Shown: positions 1 through 8,552, counted from the stretch's first letter. The stretch: 33,287 bases of DNA from Caldilineaceae bacterium (GCA_022824685.1 JAJDZJ010000073.1:1-33287), one strand, 5' to 3'. The notes: generated from the sequence alone by a model not told the origin. Numbers and translations: made by a program.

Positions 1-363
1 GATGTACAGGTTTTCGATATCCACACCGATTTTGCGCGCATAGCTCGGGTCCAGCGCATGCTCCACATCCACAAAGCCGCACACGCCTCCCATCCGCTGC
101 GATTCCGCAATCGCATGCAGACACAGCGTCGTCTTCCCCGAACTTTCCGGCCCGTACACTTCGATGATGCGCCCACGCGGGATCCCGCCTATGCCCAGCG
201 CGATGTCCAGGCTCAGGCTTCCCGTCGGAATCGACGCCACGTCCAGCCGGGTCGCTTCACCCAGCTTCATGATGATCCCCTCGCCATAACGGCGATTCAG
301 ATTGGCAATTGTTACGTCCAGCGCTTTGGCCGGACCACTGTCGGCAGATCGCTTTTTCGCCAT
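1..363 (-). CDS. recA: RecA recombinase, N-terminal part (runs off window edge)
   Basis: RecA forms ATP-dependent filaments on single-stranded DNA, performs strand exchange and triggers LexA self-cleavage. Only the first 121 residues are present; the frame is open at the window edge. It starts [10 protein letters not shown] and has the RecA N-terminal helix region, then the Walker A motif GPESSGKTT at residues 71-79, followed by [11 protein letters not shown] and GVDIENLYI, all diagnostic of RecA. The ATG at 363-361 has a good Shine-Dalgarno (GAGGAG, minus strand, about 3-5 bases away). The gene is preceded by a near-consensus promoter overlapped by a perfect SOS box, so LexA control is very likely. 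No oddities in the visible part. Confidence 0.97.
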   Translation of the reverse strand, partial: MAKKRSADSGPAKALDVTIANLNRRYGEGIIMKLGEATRLDVASIPTGSLSLDIALGIGGIPRGRIIEVYGPESSGKTTLCLHAIAESQRMGGVCGFVDVEHALDPSYARKIGVDIENLYI

Positions 364-441
364 TGTTCTCCTCTACAGTCTGTTCTGGCTATGCGTTGAC
401 CTGTCTGGCGCGCAACTGGCCAGAAGGTTTTGACTAAGACC

Positions 442-471
442 ATTATAGAACATGTGTTCAATTTATGCCAA
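442..471 (-). promoter_or_regulatory. recA sigma-70-type promoter
   Basis: On the minus strand the -35 is TTGGCA (471-466) and the -10 is a perfect TATAAT (447-442), with an 18-base spacer. The expected start of transcription is near 435, giving a leader of about 70 bases to the recA ATG. Confidence 0.85.
448..459 (-). promoter_or_regulatory. SOS box (LexA operator) of recA
   Basis: GAACACATGTTC on the minus strand matches the Bacillus-type LexA operator GAACNNNNGTTC perfectly. It fills the last 12 bases of the promoter spacer and touches the -10, so bound LexA would block RNA polymerase. Confidence 0.9.
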
Positions 472-631
472 ACTGCCGCTGCCGCGGGTGCAGTCCAGAA
501 TGGAGGGTGAGTTTTTGGCTGCCATTGGATGACGACACCTTCGTTGCAGTAGTCTGTGGTAAGTGCGGGGCGGGGAATGGGACTTGCACCGGCTGATGCG
601 TATCCAATCAGGATTTTCCGTAATCCAATTC

Positions 632-661
632 TTGTCTTTTGACGCGATCACCGACTATAAT
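632..661 (+). promoter_or_regulatory. Probable promoter for the small gene at 797
   Basis: TTGTCT (632-637), an 18-base spacer and a perfect TATAAT (656-661). Transcription would start near 668, downstream of the earlier in-frame start at 563, which supports choosing the ATG at 797. The rest of 364-796 holds the recA promoter and nothing else recognised. Confidence 0.55.
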
Positions 662-796
662 CCATGCGCGGTTCAGATCCCCTCACCTTCGGACTACAGA
701 TCTCAGCTACGTCAGACGGGTATAGAAAAGCCTCAATTCGGGAAAGATACTGACGCTGCAACTGCGCCGATCAATGGCGCGCCATTGGGACCTGGC

Positions 797-1135
797 ATGA
801 GTGTAAATCGTCGCAAACTGAACAGAGCCTGGGAAACGCTGCGGTCGCTGCCGATTCCTGCCATTGGGTCCGATCGCCTTGTCGACCTGCACGATGACCT
901 GCTGCATTACGATACGGTGATTGCGCAGGAGATGCGGGAGTATCTGCGGGGGCGCGTCATCAATCGGATCCGGGTGCAGATTGACTGGGAGCTGGAGGAG
1001 ACGCTGCGGTCGTTCAAGCCGCAATCCCCGGCGGAGATGGAGTGCAGGCGGGAGTTACTGCGTTACAAGCGCCGAATTGATGATGTCGTGCGTCAGTTGC
1101 TCCACGGCCAGCCGGAAGAATCCCCTCTTGAATAG
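797..1135 (+). CDS. Small hypothetical protein, 112 residues
   Basis: Not recognised. The ATG at 797 (MSVNRRKLNR) is preferred to an in-frame start at 563 because a TATAAT promoter lies at 656-661 and the upstream part looks non-coding. The Shine-Dalgarno is weak (GGGA about 9 bases upstream). The protein is charged and helical, with many Arg, Glu and Leu; residues 45-112 alternate hydrophobic and charged positions (for example QIDWELEETLRSF and RYKRRIDDVVRQLL), suggesting a helical bundle or coiled coil. There is no signal peptide or membrane segment. It diverges from recA and converges on lysA, with only 27 bases between stop codons. Function unknown. Confidence 0.55.
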   Translation: MSVNRRKLNRAWETLRSLPIPAIGSDRLVDLHDDLLHYDTVIAQEMREYLRGRVINRIRVQIDWELEETLRSFKPQSPAEMECRRELLRYKRRIDDVVRQLLHGQPEESPLE

Positions 1136-1148
1136 CAAGGCGGCCTTG
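1136..1148. terminator. Weak hairpin between convergent stop codons
   Basis: CAAGG-CGG-CCTTG immediately after the stop of the 797 gene, followed by TATTT. It lies between two convergent genes and could help terminate, but the stem is only five pairs. Confidence 0.3.
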
Positions 1149-1162
1149 TATTTCCTCGCCGT

Positions 1163-2488
1163 CTAAACGACATCCCGCAGCAGGAGATCATCGACAGTTT
1201 CGCGACGCTGGATCAGTTGCGCGCTGCCTTGGCGCAGCATGGTGAGGGCTGGGCGCAACGCCCCGTTGTAGTTGCTCGCCATCATCAGCTGGTATGCCCC
1301 GCTGGCCGGCACTGCCAGCAGCTCTCCCATTTCGATTTCAGGCATAGGCAGATCCTCGATGAGCAGGTCGCCGCTTTCGCAGAAAGGCCCGGCGAGCCAT
1401 GCGTTCGGGGAAACAGGAGGCCTGCCCAGTGGGTCTGTGACCGGCAGGGCCGAGTAACGCGCGTGATAAAGGGCCGGGCGGATATTGTCGGCCATTCCGC
1501 CGTCGAGAAGGAGCCAGCGGCGGGAGCCGGCCCGTTTTATGGTTCCGACCCGGTAGAGGGCGACGCCGGCGCGGGCGACAAGGCTGCGCCCCGGTTCCAT
1601 TTGGAGGCGGGGCAAGGGCAGAGAAAAGGAAGAGAGGCTTTCCGCCAGGGCCGCGGCAGTTGTGGCGACGTAGCGCTCGATCGATTGGTGCGGGAGGTCA
1701 TCTTCATGGTAGGCGACGCCCCAACCGCCGCCGGGGCTGAGGGCCTGGGGCCACCATTTGCGTTCCCGCTGCAGCCGGCCGATTAAGGCGCAGACCATGT
1801 CCAGGGCGGGCAGCACTTCTTCGGCATAGTGGAAGTGTGAGCCCTGGTGGAAGTGCAACCCGGCGGCGGGAAGCCGATGACGCTGGCAGAAGGCCACCGC
1901 TTCGACACATTCGTCGGCGTCCATTCCGAATTTGCTGTCGTGCTGTCCTGTCTGGCGGAAGCGATGGGTGTCCACGGCGAAACCGGGCCGGACCCGCAGC
2001 CAGAGAGCCGGCATGGCGTCGCGGGCGTGCGCCAGTTGGGCGATACGCGCCAGTTCCGGCAGATTGTCGACGACGATCGTGCCGGCCCGCGCGAGGCCGG
2101 CCTGCAGATCGGCATGGCTCTTATTGACGCCGTGCAGCAGGATCTGCGCGGGCGGCACACCGGCCTCGCGGGCGATGTGCAACTCTCCGACACCGGTGCA
2201 GTCCAGTAGAAGGCCGTGCGCCGCCATCAGTCGGGCCATGGCGAGGTTCATACCCGCTTTGCCTGCGTAGGTGATGCCGGCCGGGCCGGGGTAGTGGCGG
2301 CTGAGGGCAACCTGATAGGCCTCTACGGCGCTGTCGATGGTCACCTGATCGTAGAGATAGAGAGGGGTGTCGAACGCCGCGGCCAGTTCGTTCAGGTCAC
2401 AGCCGCCGACGTGGAGAGTGGGTACCCCATTTCCGGCGGGGCGCAGCGCGATGGTGTCTGGGAAGAGGGAGAGGCGGTCACGGTACAT
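1163..2488 (-). CDS. lysA: Diaminopimelate decarboxylase
   Basis: PLP-dependent fold-type III enzyme converting meso-diaminopimelate to lysine and CO2, the last step of lysine synthesis. The 441-residue length is normal. The PLP lysine is K77 in YAGKA. Other family motifs in order are HFHQGSH, the glycine-rich SPGGGWGV that binds the PLP phosphate, EPGRSLVARAG, the active-site cysteine in FCESGDLL, and a C-terminal GAYQLMMASNYNG. The ATG at 2488 (MYRDRLSLFP) has AAGGA eight bases upstream. It lies 92 bases downstream of a frameshifted EamA transporter gene on the same strand, probably in one transcript. An ornithine/arginine decarboxylase of the same fold is less likely given the CESGD and GAYQ motifs. 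Confidence 0.93.
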   Translation of the reverse strand: MYRDRLSLFPDTIALRPAGNGVPTLHVGGCDLNELAAAFDTPLYLYDQVTIDSAVEAYQVALSRHYPGPAGITYAGKAGMNLAMARLMAAHGLLLDCTGVGELHIAREAGVPPAQILLHGVNKSHADLQAGLARAGTIVVDNLPELARIAQLAHARDAMPALWLRVRPGFAVDTHRFRQTGQHDSKFGMDADECVEAVAFCQRHRLPAAGLHFHQGSHFHYAEEVLPALDMVCALIGRLQRERKWWPQALSPGGGWGVAYHEDDLPHQSIERYVATTAAALAESLSSFSLPLPRLQMEPGRSLVARAGVALYRVGTIKRAGSRRWLLLDGGMADNIRPALYHARYSALPVTDPLGRPPVSPNAWLAGPFCESGDLLIEDLPMPEIEMGELLAVPASGAYQLMMASNYNGALRPALTMLRQGSAQLIQRRETVDDLLLRDVV

Positions 2489-2580
2489 CGCGGGATCCTT
2501 TTCGGCATGGAAGAGACCGGCGGCGCTTGCGTTAGCGGGTTGACTCCGCCTGACTCGCAGTGGCTGGCAGAGGGCGGGGC

Positions 2581-3472
2581 TTACAGAAGCACGATGAGGA
2601 TTCCGCCGATGGTGATGAGAGCGCCGACGAGGCTGCTTACGGAAGGGAACTCCTGTAACAGGAGCGCGCCGAGCAGAATGCCGCCCAGGACCTCCTGGGT
2701 TGCGATGACGTTGACGTAGGTGGCGCTTACCCGGCGCAGGGCGGCGTTGTAGAGGGTATGGCCGCACGCCAGTGGGAAGACTCCGAGCGCGGCGATGCTG
2801 GCGACGGCGGGCCAGTTGAGGCTGCCGGAAACATGCGCCGCGGCAGCGGCGGGAAGCAGCCAGAGCGCGGCCAGGATGTAGACGGCGCCGGCATACACCA
2901 GGAGAGGAAGGCGTTGCCGCTGGGCGCGGCCGGCAATGCTGTAAAGGGCGAAGGTGACGGCGCTGCCCAGCGCCAGCAGGTCGCCGATCAGGGCGCGGGG
3001 GGTGAAGTTGTAGGATGCGCTGCCGCTTTGCTGAATGAGCGCGAGGGCAGGCTCGAACCCGGACAGGACGGAAACGCCCAGGACGGCTACGATTATGCCG
3101 AGCCATTTGCGCTGCGACAGGGGTTCTTTGAGCAGAAAGCGGGAGAGCAGCGCGACCCAGACTGTTGGCAATCGACGTGAATTCCAGGGAGTAGGCGTAG
3201 AAGAAAAAGTGGAGGGCGGCGACCAATCCGACGAGGAGAAGCCAGGGCCAGGCCGAGAGCAGTTTGCCGGGCCGGGTTGCCGCGTCGCCCGGCGTGCGGC
3301 CGCGGAGGAGGGCCAGGCCCAAGACAACGATGCCGGCGACGAGGAGACGGCCGGCCGCGATCTCGAAGGAGGAGACGGAGCGTGCAGCCCACCGCACCAG
3401 CACGGGGCTGGTGCTGAAAAAGAGAACGGCAATCGCAACCAGCGCCAGCCCGCGGCGTTCTTCGACTGTCAC
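2581..3472 (-). pseudogene. EamA/DMT-family transporter, frameshifted
   Basis: Drug/metabolite transporter superfamily (EamA repeats, normally ten membrane helices, about 290 residues). The N-terminal half is in one frame: VTVEERRG, then LALVAIAVLFFSTSPVLVRW and on to YSLEFTSIAN. The C-terminal half, from VWVALLSRFLLKEPLSQ to the stop at 2581, is in another. The break lies near 3160-3170. Relatives usually have several more residues between the TSxAN motif and the VWVALL helix, so a short deletion not divisible by three is likely rather than a one-base slip. The start is unsure: GTG at 3472 is used here, with TTG at 3514 possible. It lies upstream of lysA and may have exported an amino acid or metabolite. 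A sequencing or assembly error would restore a working gene. Confidence 0.8.
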
Positions 3473-3539
3473 GGTATCGGTCCGGATCTGGGCGCGGATG
3501 TGTGGCCTGCGCAAACAGGGGTGAAGATCTGTGGCCGTT

Positions 3540-3668
3540 CTAGGGAACGGCGGGCGTTATCGCCACGTAGACCAGGCTCAACACCATGCTGAGCGCAATC
3601 AGCAGGCTGAGAAAGTAGAATATCTTTTCATTGCGGCTCAAGCGGCGTCTGCGCCGTCTGCGGCTCAT
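3540..3668 (-). CDS. Arg-rich single-pass membrane peptide, 42 residues
   Basis: Short gene starting MSRRRRRRRLSRNEK, followed by a hydrophobic helix (residues 16-36, FYFLSLLIALSMVLSLVYVA) and a short tail ending TPAVP. The seven consecutive arginines before the helix predict an inner-membrane protein with a cytoplasmic N-terminus. The ATG at 3668 has a good Shine-Dalgarno (AAGGG, minus strand, about 9 bases upstream) and the frame ends in TAG at 3542-3540. It precedes the frameshifted EamA gene on the same strand by about 70 bases. Function is unknown. The combination of Shine-Dalgarno, basic cap and clean helix makes it a credible real gene despite its size. Confidence 0.6.
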   Translation of the reverse strand: MSRRRRRRRLSRNEKIFYFLSLLIALSMVLSLVYVAITPAVP

Positions 3669-3854
3669 GCGCTGTCCCTTTCCGACCTGTATACGACGTG
3701 ATGCGGACCGGAATGCCCTTCGCGGATGCTCAAATCATCTGATGGGCGGTTCGCCGCGTCGAGAGAACGATGTATGACTTGTGAACGAGAGGAATGATAG
3801 TCGAAATCCTGCTGTGAATCAAGGCGCGGGGAGGTCTGTATTGGCGGCGGCGGT

Positions 3855-6215
3855 TTATTCGACGCGTAGGGGCCCGAGCAGCAGCCGGTCCTCCTGGGCC
3901 GGATTGATTCTGTCGAGCACGCGCAGGCGTCGAAAATCGGGGCGGGTGTACAGCCCGATCTCGACCTGATAGAGACCGGGGCCGGCGTTGGCGGGAACGG
4001 TGAATGTATGCACGGTCGCGACGGTTTCGCCAGCGGACCAGTCTTGGGTTGGAGGCGAGGGTTCCAGGTCGGCGCCGCCGAACATTTCGAAGCTGTCGGT
4101 GAGGAGGTGGGCGAAGACCGTGTACGATTCGGCCACCGGTCCGGTTGCGGTCCAGTACAGGGTAACGGTCATCTCCTGGCCGGGAACCGGGGTGCGCGTG
4201 CTGAAGCGATAGCCGGCCAGGGAAACATTGTCGGCAAACTGCGCACTGACGGGGACGGTGATTGCGCGGTTGCCGTCCAGGAGATCGGGATCCTGCGCGC
4301 CGGCCCGGCAGTCGGACGGGGTGAACGCAGCGGGACAGATGATCACTTCGCCGAAGGAATAGCCTGTGCCGCCGTTTTGCCGGAGCAGGCGTTCGCCGTT
4401 GCGATGGTTGTAGAATCCCACTTGCCAGCTGGCCCGATTCGGCGCGTGGGCCGTTTCCGGAATGGCAATGTCGTAGCTGTCGAGAAGGCGGCGGCCCGGC
4501 TGCCAGCCGCTGGTCGGGCGCAGCCCCCCGCCGGGCATCGTATCCAGCTGCGCGACGGTCAGGCCGGCGCCGTCCAAGAGGTGGATGAACAGGGACCAGT
4601 CAAGGTGGAGGGTTGCGTCGGCCTGGAAACCCAGGTCCAGCTGCGCTTCGCCACCCGGATAGACGATGGGGGGCTGGTCGTCCGCTTCGCCTGCCGGTTC
4701 CGGTAGAATTTCATACGAAGCTGCGGCCGCCTGCAGCTCAATCGTGGCGTTGCCGGCGATAAAGGCGGCGAGGGGCGGCGAGGCGATGGCGATGCTGGGC
4801 TCGCTGTCAATGGTGTGCATCGGCGGGGGCATGTAGGCGGGGCGGAGCAGGGAGAGCGGTGTGGCCAGCGTCAGGAGCCCGAGGGCAGAGGCGGCGCCCC
4901 AGCCGATTCGGCGGCCGAACCGGCTTCCCCATCCTGTCCAGCCCAGCGTCCAAAGCAGCGCCAGGGCGGGCAGCGCGGCGAAGAAGTAACGTCCTTGCGC
5001 GGCGGGCGCCACGCGCATGAAGCGCAGCCAGGAGATGGTGAGCACGAGCAGCCACAGGAACAGGAAGAGATGGGGCAGAAGAGGGGGGGCGCGTCGGTCG
5101 AGCGCGGCGCGGGCCGCGCGGAAGAGCAGCCCAAGCGCCGCGATGGCGGCGGCGGCGCGGAGCGCCAGGTAAACCCAGGGGGGATAAGCCAGGTTGAGCC
5201 AGCCAAACAGGCCCCAGAAGGAGCGTTCGAGGCCTCCCAGTTCGCTCAGGATCTGCGCCGGCCCGGCCGGGATGACGCGCAGGAGGATGTTGGCCTCCCA
5301 CATTTCCCAGGCAAGGGGATCGCCATAGAGCCGCCAGTTGCGCAGATACCACCAGCCTGCTATCAGGATCGCGGGCAGGGCGGCCCAGAGCGCGGCATCG
5401 ACGACTGGACGAAAGCTGCGGAGGCGCCAGGCCAGCCACAGAACGGCCGCCGCGGAAACAGCGGCGAGGCCGAGCCCGCTCAGCTTGGAGAGCAGCGCCA
5501 GGCCGAGAGCGAGGCCGAGTTTCAGCAAGCGGGCCGGTCGCGGCCGCACTCCATCTGCCAGCAGCTCCATCAGCTGCCAGAGAACGAGCGCGGCGGCCGC
5601 GTTGACGGCGTTGTCGTTGCTTACGGAGGCGCTGATAAAGACAAATTGGGGCAAAAAGGCGGCAAACGCCGTGCCGAGCAGGGCATCCTGTTCCGAGAGG
5701 AAAGGGAGCAGGGCGCGATAGACGGCATAGACAGTGACGGCGCCGAGCAAGACGGAGAAGAGCCGGGCAAGGCGCAGGGCCAGGATCGACTGCCGCCAGG
5801 GGAAGCGTTCGGTCTGCTGGTGGTGAATCAGGTAGTTGCGATTGATGGTTGCGCCGGGCTGGCCGATGGCGCGGTGGGGGTTGGCGCGTTCGAAGAGTTG
5901 GGGGAAGTCGGATTGGTCGATGAGCGCGGTGAGCAGGGCGGCGGCGGCGTAATAGGCGGGGGCTTGCGTCCCCTGCTGCCGCCAGAGCGCTTGTGTATTC
6001 GGCTCCGCTACCGGAAGCGTTTTCTGCGTCGCCAGGTGCTGTACAAAGGCGAAATGCCAGATCTCATCGGGCGCTTCAAATGGAGGGGTGACAAGACTGA
6101 ACAGGCTGGCAAGAAGAAGGAAGACCGCCAGGAGGCGGTGAATGGTGGGACGGACAACAGGAAGAGCGGGAGCGAACCGGCGCGGCGCCTTCCCCGTTTG
6201 ACGGGATGGGGACAT
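3855..6215 (-). CDS. Multi-pass membrane protein, DUF2142/GT-C glycosyltransferase-like
   Basis: A 786-residue protein, probably using a polyprenyl-phosphate sugar as donor at the outer face of the membrane. After a first helix (residues 27-45) comes the acidic loop PPFEAPDEIWHF (44-55), typical of DUF2142 and related GT-C enzymes, whose Asp/Glu pair is thought catalytic. About ten hydrophobic helices follow up to about residue 470. The last 300 residues form a soluble, beta-rich, probably extracytoplasmic region with repeated YTVFAHLL/DWSLFIHLL-type segments. Its ATG immediately follows the TAA of the GT2 gene (TAAATG), so the two are translated together. The GT2 enzyme could make the polyprenyl-linked sugar that this protein transfers. 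The exact family and substrate are not certain. Confidence 0.75.
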   Translation of the reverse strand: MSPSRQTGKAPRRFAPALPVVRPTIHRLLAVFLLLASLFSLVTPPFEAPDEIWHFAFVQHLATQKTLPVAEPNTQALWRQQGTQAPAYYAAAALLTALIDQSDFPQLFERANPHRAIGQPGATINRNYLIHHQQTERFPWRQSILALRLARLFSVLLGAVTVYAVYRALLPFLSEQDALLGTAFAAFLPQFVFISASVSNDNAVNAAAALVLWQLMELLADGVRPRPARLLKLGLALGLALLSKLSGLGLAAVSAAAVLWLAWRLRSFRPVVDAALWAALPAILIAGWWYLRNWRLYGDPLAWEMWEANILLRVIPAGPAQILSELGGLERSFWGLFGWLNLAYPPWVYLALRAAAAIAALGLLFRAARAALDRRAPPLLPHLFLFLWLLVLTISWLRFMRVAPAAQGRYFFAALPALALLWTLGWTGWGSRFGRRIGWGAASALGLLTLATPLSLLRPAYMPPPMHTIDSEPSIAIASPPLAAFIAGNATIELQAAAASYEILPEPAGEADDQPPIVYPGGEAQLDLGFQADATLHLDWSLFIHLLDGAGLTVAQLDTMPGGGLRPTSGWQPGRRLLDSYDIAIPETAHAPNRASWQVGFYNHRNGERLLRQNGGTGYSFGEVIICPAAFTPSDCRAGAQDPDLLDGNRAITVPVSAQFADNVSLAGYRFSTRTPVPGQEMTVTLYWTATGPVAESYTVFAHLLTDSFEMFGGADLEPSPPTQDWSAGETVATVHTFTVPANAGPGLYQVEIGLYTRPDFRRLRVLDRINPAQEDRLLLGPLRVE

Positions 6216-7109
6216 TTACCTGGAGCTGGCTTTCGGGATCTGTTCTCCTGGCGCGGACAGTTTAGAAGAGGGGGTGGCAACTGTCTCCTCTGTGTTGTTG
6301 CCGCCCTGGCCCTGGCTGCCGGTGCTGATGTTTTGCGCAGCCCTCTTGGGCGGTCGCCAGATGAAGAGAAAGTAGAGCCAGTTTTTCAGATATTTGAACC
6401 AGACATCCAGCACGCGAAAGTTGGACTCGCCATTGGAGCGGACGTATTCGTGGGTGGCGACTTCAGTGATGCGGTAGCCGCTGCGCACGGTCTTGATGAT
6501 CATCTCCTGCTCGATGGTTGTGATCTCGGATTGCAGCGAGAGCCTGCGCGCCAGACCGGCGCGGATGGCGCGGAACCCGTTCTGGGAATCGGTGAGGCTC
6601 ACACCTTGTGTGTAGTTGATGCTCAGCGTGATCACCTGGCTGCCGAAGAGGCGGACGAACTGGTTGATCGTGGCGTGCAGCTCGTCGCTGCCCCCCAACA
6701 TGCGGGAGCCGGATACGTGATCGGCCGCGCCGTCGATGATGGGTTGGACGAGCGCGGGGATGTCGCGGGGGTCGTGGGAGCCGTCGGCGTCGACAAAGAC
6801 GATGACATCGCCGCTGGCGTGAGCGATCCCGACCCGCAGAGCATCGCCTTTTCCTTTGCCGTTATCCAGGAGCACGGTCGCGCCCATTTCGGCGGCGATG
6901 GCTCGCGTATCATCGCTGCTGTGGCCGTCGACGACAAGCAGTTCGTCGGCATAGGGCGCGGCCCACTCGAGCACCGGTCGGATGTTGCGGCCCTCGTTTC
7001 GGCAGGGCACGATGACTGAGATTCGGACCGCGCGCCCGTCCGGCCCCTGGCGTGTGATTGCGGTGGGACGGTCGGGCTGGGTATACCAGTTGGGCAGGAT
7101 ATCGGTCAC
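6216..7109 (-). CDS. GT2 family glycosyltransferase, polyprenyl-phosphate mannosyltransferase-like
   Basis: GT-A fold enzyme of the DPM1 type, expected to move a sugar from a nucleotide donor to polyprenyl phosphate on the cytoplasmic face. The 297 residues begin at a GTG at 7109; no strong Shine-Dalgarno is seen. Motifs in order are ISVIVPCRNEG (residues 30-40), VVDGHSSDDT (59-68), KGKGDALRVGI, the metal-binding DxD in FVDADGSHDP (D107 and D109), and a distal DSQNGFRAI. A positively charged, aromatic segment near YLKNWLYFLFIWRPPKR may attach to the membrane. The last 40 residues are low-complexity Gly/Asn/Ser/Pro. It directly precedes the DUF2142-like gene, with stop and start adjacent, suggesting a two-step cell-surface glycosylation pair. 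Confidence 0.88.
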   Translation of the reverse strand: MTDILPNWYTQPDRPTAITRQGPDGRAVRISVIVPCRNEGRNIRPVLEWAAPYADELLVVDGHSSDDTRAIAAEMGATVLLDNGKGKGDALRVGIAHASGDVIVFVDADGSHDPRDIPALVQPIIDGAADHVSGSRMLGGSDELHATINQFVRLFGSQVITLSINYTQGVSLTDSQNGFRAIRAGLARRLSLQSEITTIEQEMIIKTVRSGYRITEVATHEYVRSNGESNFRVLDVWFKYLKNWLYFLFIWRPPKRAAQNISTGSQGQGGNNTEETVATPSSKLSAPGEQIPKASSR

Positions 7110-7334
7110 GGATCGTCTCAGGAAAAGAGAAAGATGGATGGGCCGCGGTTTGGCAGGCCCGTGGGCCCTACTTTAGCAGCATTCAATACCGATGCCAAGC
7201 CCCAGAGCGACCATTCCACAGGAATTGACCGGCGATGGGCGATGCTTTAGAGTGCATAGAAGCCGTTCGCCGCGGACAGGCGTTTGCGGGGCCGGGGCAG
7301 ATGGAAGCGGCGCAAGTGACGGGGTTGGAGAACG

Positions 7335-8351
7335 ATGCCGATAGATGATCGAATGAAAGCGGTGGCAGCGGTGGCAGCGGCGGCGCGGCTCGTCGGCATT
7401 GACCTGGACGGGGGCGTGCAGATCATCGGCGCGGCGCGGCTGGCGGCCCGCCATCATCCGCCGTTTGATCTGGGGCAGCCGGCGCTGGTGCTGGGGATCA
7501 ACAGCAGGCAGACTGCGCAGGCGGTCGGCGCGGTGTTGGGCAACGCCTACCCGGACGACCACCCCCTACAGCTGATTTTTACGGACGGGGATGGCGCGGC
7601 TACGGCGCGCGCTGTGGCGCTGGCTGAAGCTGGCGCGCAGTGCGGCGCGGCGGGGGCGTCATGCCTGTATGTGCCCCCGCTGCCGCGCAGCAGCTATGGC
7701 GATCTGCAGGATGTGATGGCGCACCTGCGCGCGCCCTACGGCTGCCCGTGGGACCGGGAGCAGACGTTGGCGAGCACGCGGGCCTTTCTACTTGAGGAGG
7801 TAGGGGAGGCGCTGGAAGCGATGGACGCGGAGGACGGGAGCCATATCGCGGAAGAGCTGGGCGATGTGCTGGGCATCATAGCGATGATAGCGCAGATCGC
7901 GACCGAGGAAGGCCGGTTCCAGATGGCTGACGCGGTGCGCCACAGCGTGGAGAAGCTGATCCGGCGCCATCCGCACGTCTTTGGCGAAGATGAGATCGAC
8001 GACATGGAGCAGTTGTTCACGCGCTGGGAAGAGATCAAGGCAGAGGAGCGGGCGGCGCAGGACAGGCCGTCACGCGGCCCGCTGGATGCTGTGCCGGCGG
8101 CTTTGCCTGCGCTGCGCAAGGCGCGCCAGATGCAGTCCAAGGCAGACAAGGCCGGGTTGCTCGACCGGGCGGCGCTGGCGCAGAGCAGCCCGGAGCTGGC
8201 TGCTCTGCTGCCGGAGGGCAGCGATGAAGAGGCGCTGGGGCTGCTGTTGTGGAGGCTGGTGGCGCTTACGAGCGCGCGCGGCCTGGACGCGGAGGACGCG
8301 CTGCGCGCCTATACAGGCCGGTGGCGAACGCGGATTCTGGCGCGTGAGTAA
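7335..8351 (+). CDS. mazG: MazG-type nucleotide pyrophosphohydrolase with truncated methylase domain
   Basis: MazG hydrolyses nucleoside triphosphates to monophosphates and pyrophosphate. The MazG domain begins near residue 120 (LQDVMAHLRAPYGCPWDREQT) and has the metal-binding set E154, E155, E158 (EEVGE) and E173, E174, D177 (EELGD), followed by the RHPHVFG motif. Residues 20-117 resemble the second half of the tetrapyrrole-methylase-like domain fused to MazG in YabN-type proteins (AARHHPPFD, SRQTAQAV, AYPDDHP, SCLYVPPLP). The first half, with the SAM-binding loop, is missing. The ATG at 7335 has GGAG four bases upstream. The C-terminal 130 residues look like a degraded second MazG repeat. 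It diverges from the GT2 gene. Confidence 0.9.
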   Translation: MPIDDRMKAVAAVAAAARLVGIDLDGGVQIIGAARLAARHHPPFDLGQPALVLGINSRQTAQAVGAVLGNAYPDDHPLQLIFTDGDGAATARAVALAEAGAQCGAAGASCLYVPPLPRSSYGDLQDVMAHLRAPYGCPWDREQTLASTRAFLLEEVGEALEAMDAEDGSHIAEELGDVLGIIAMIAQIATEEGRFQMADAVRHSVEKLIRRHPHVFGEDEIDDMEQLFTRWEEIKAEERAAQDRPSRGPLDAVPAALPALRKARQMQSKADKAGLLDRAALAQSSPELAALLPEGSDEEALGLLLWRLVALTSARGLDAEDALRAYTGRWRTRILARE

Positions 8352-8412
8352 GGCGGGATGAGGGAGAGTCTGACTGCAGGACAGGTTGCCGGCCCCCCCG
8401 GGCGGTCACTTT

Positions 8413-8442
8413 TTGAAGGCGGGGCGCCGGACGTGCTATACT
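8413..8442 (+). promoter_or_regulatory. Promoter of tRNA-Arg
   Basis: TTGAAG (8413-8418), an 18-base spacer, and TATACT (8437-8442), placing the start about nine bases before the mature tRNA 5' end. Confidence 0.6.
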
Positions 8443-8457
8443 CCGGGGTGCTTGTTT

Positions 8458-8531
8458 GCCCCGGTAGCTCAGTGGATTAGAGCATCTGACTTCGGATCAG
8501 AGGGTCGTGGGTTCGAATCCTACCCGGGGTG
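8458..8531 (+). tRNA. tRNA-Arg (anticodon UCG)
   Basis: A 74-nucleotide cloverleaf. The acceptor stem pairs GCCCCGG with CCGGGGT (one G-U pair) and the discriminator base is G. The D arm is GCTCAGTGGATTAGAGC. The anticodon stem is TCTGA/TCAGA around the loop CTTCGGA, giving anticodon TCG, which reads CGA. The T arm contains GTTCGAATC. CCA is not encoded, so it must be added after transcription. Confidence 0.96.
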
Positions 8532-8552
8532 CTCACGAAAGCCGCGCGGCCG

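Noticed and set aside
563-796. Upstream in-frame extension of the small gene at 797
   Set aside because: A good TATAAT promoter lies inside it at 656-661 and the translated extension has no protein-like pattern.
4815-7019. A 734-codon plus-strand open frame opposite the glycosyltransferase genes
   Set aside because: Its composition (Gly, Glu, Gln, Arg) is that of an antisense shadow, and the minus-strand frames carry GT2 and GT-C motifs.
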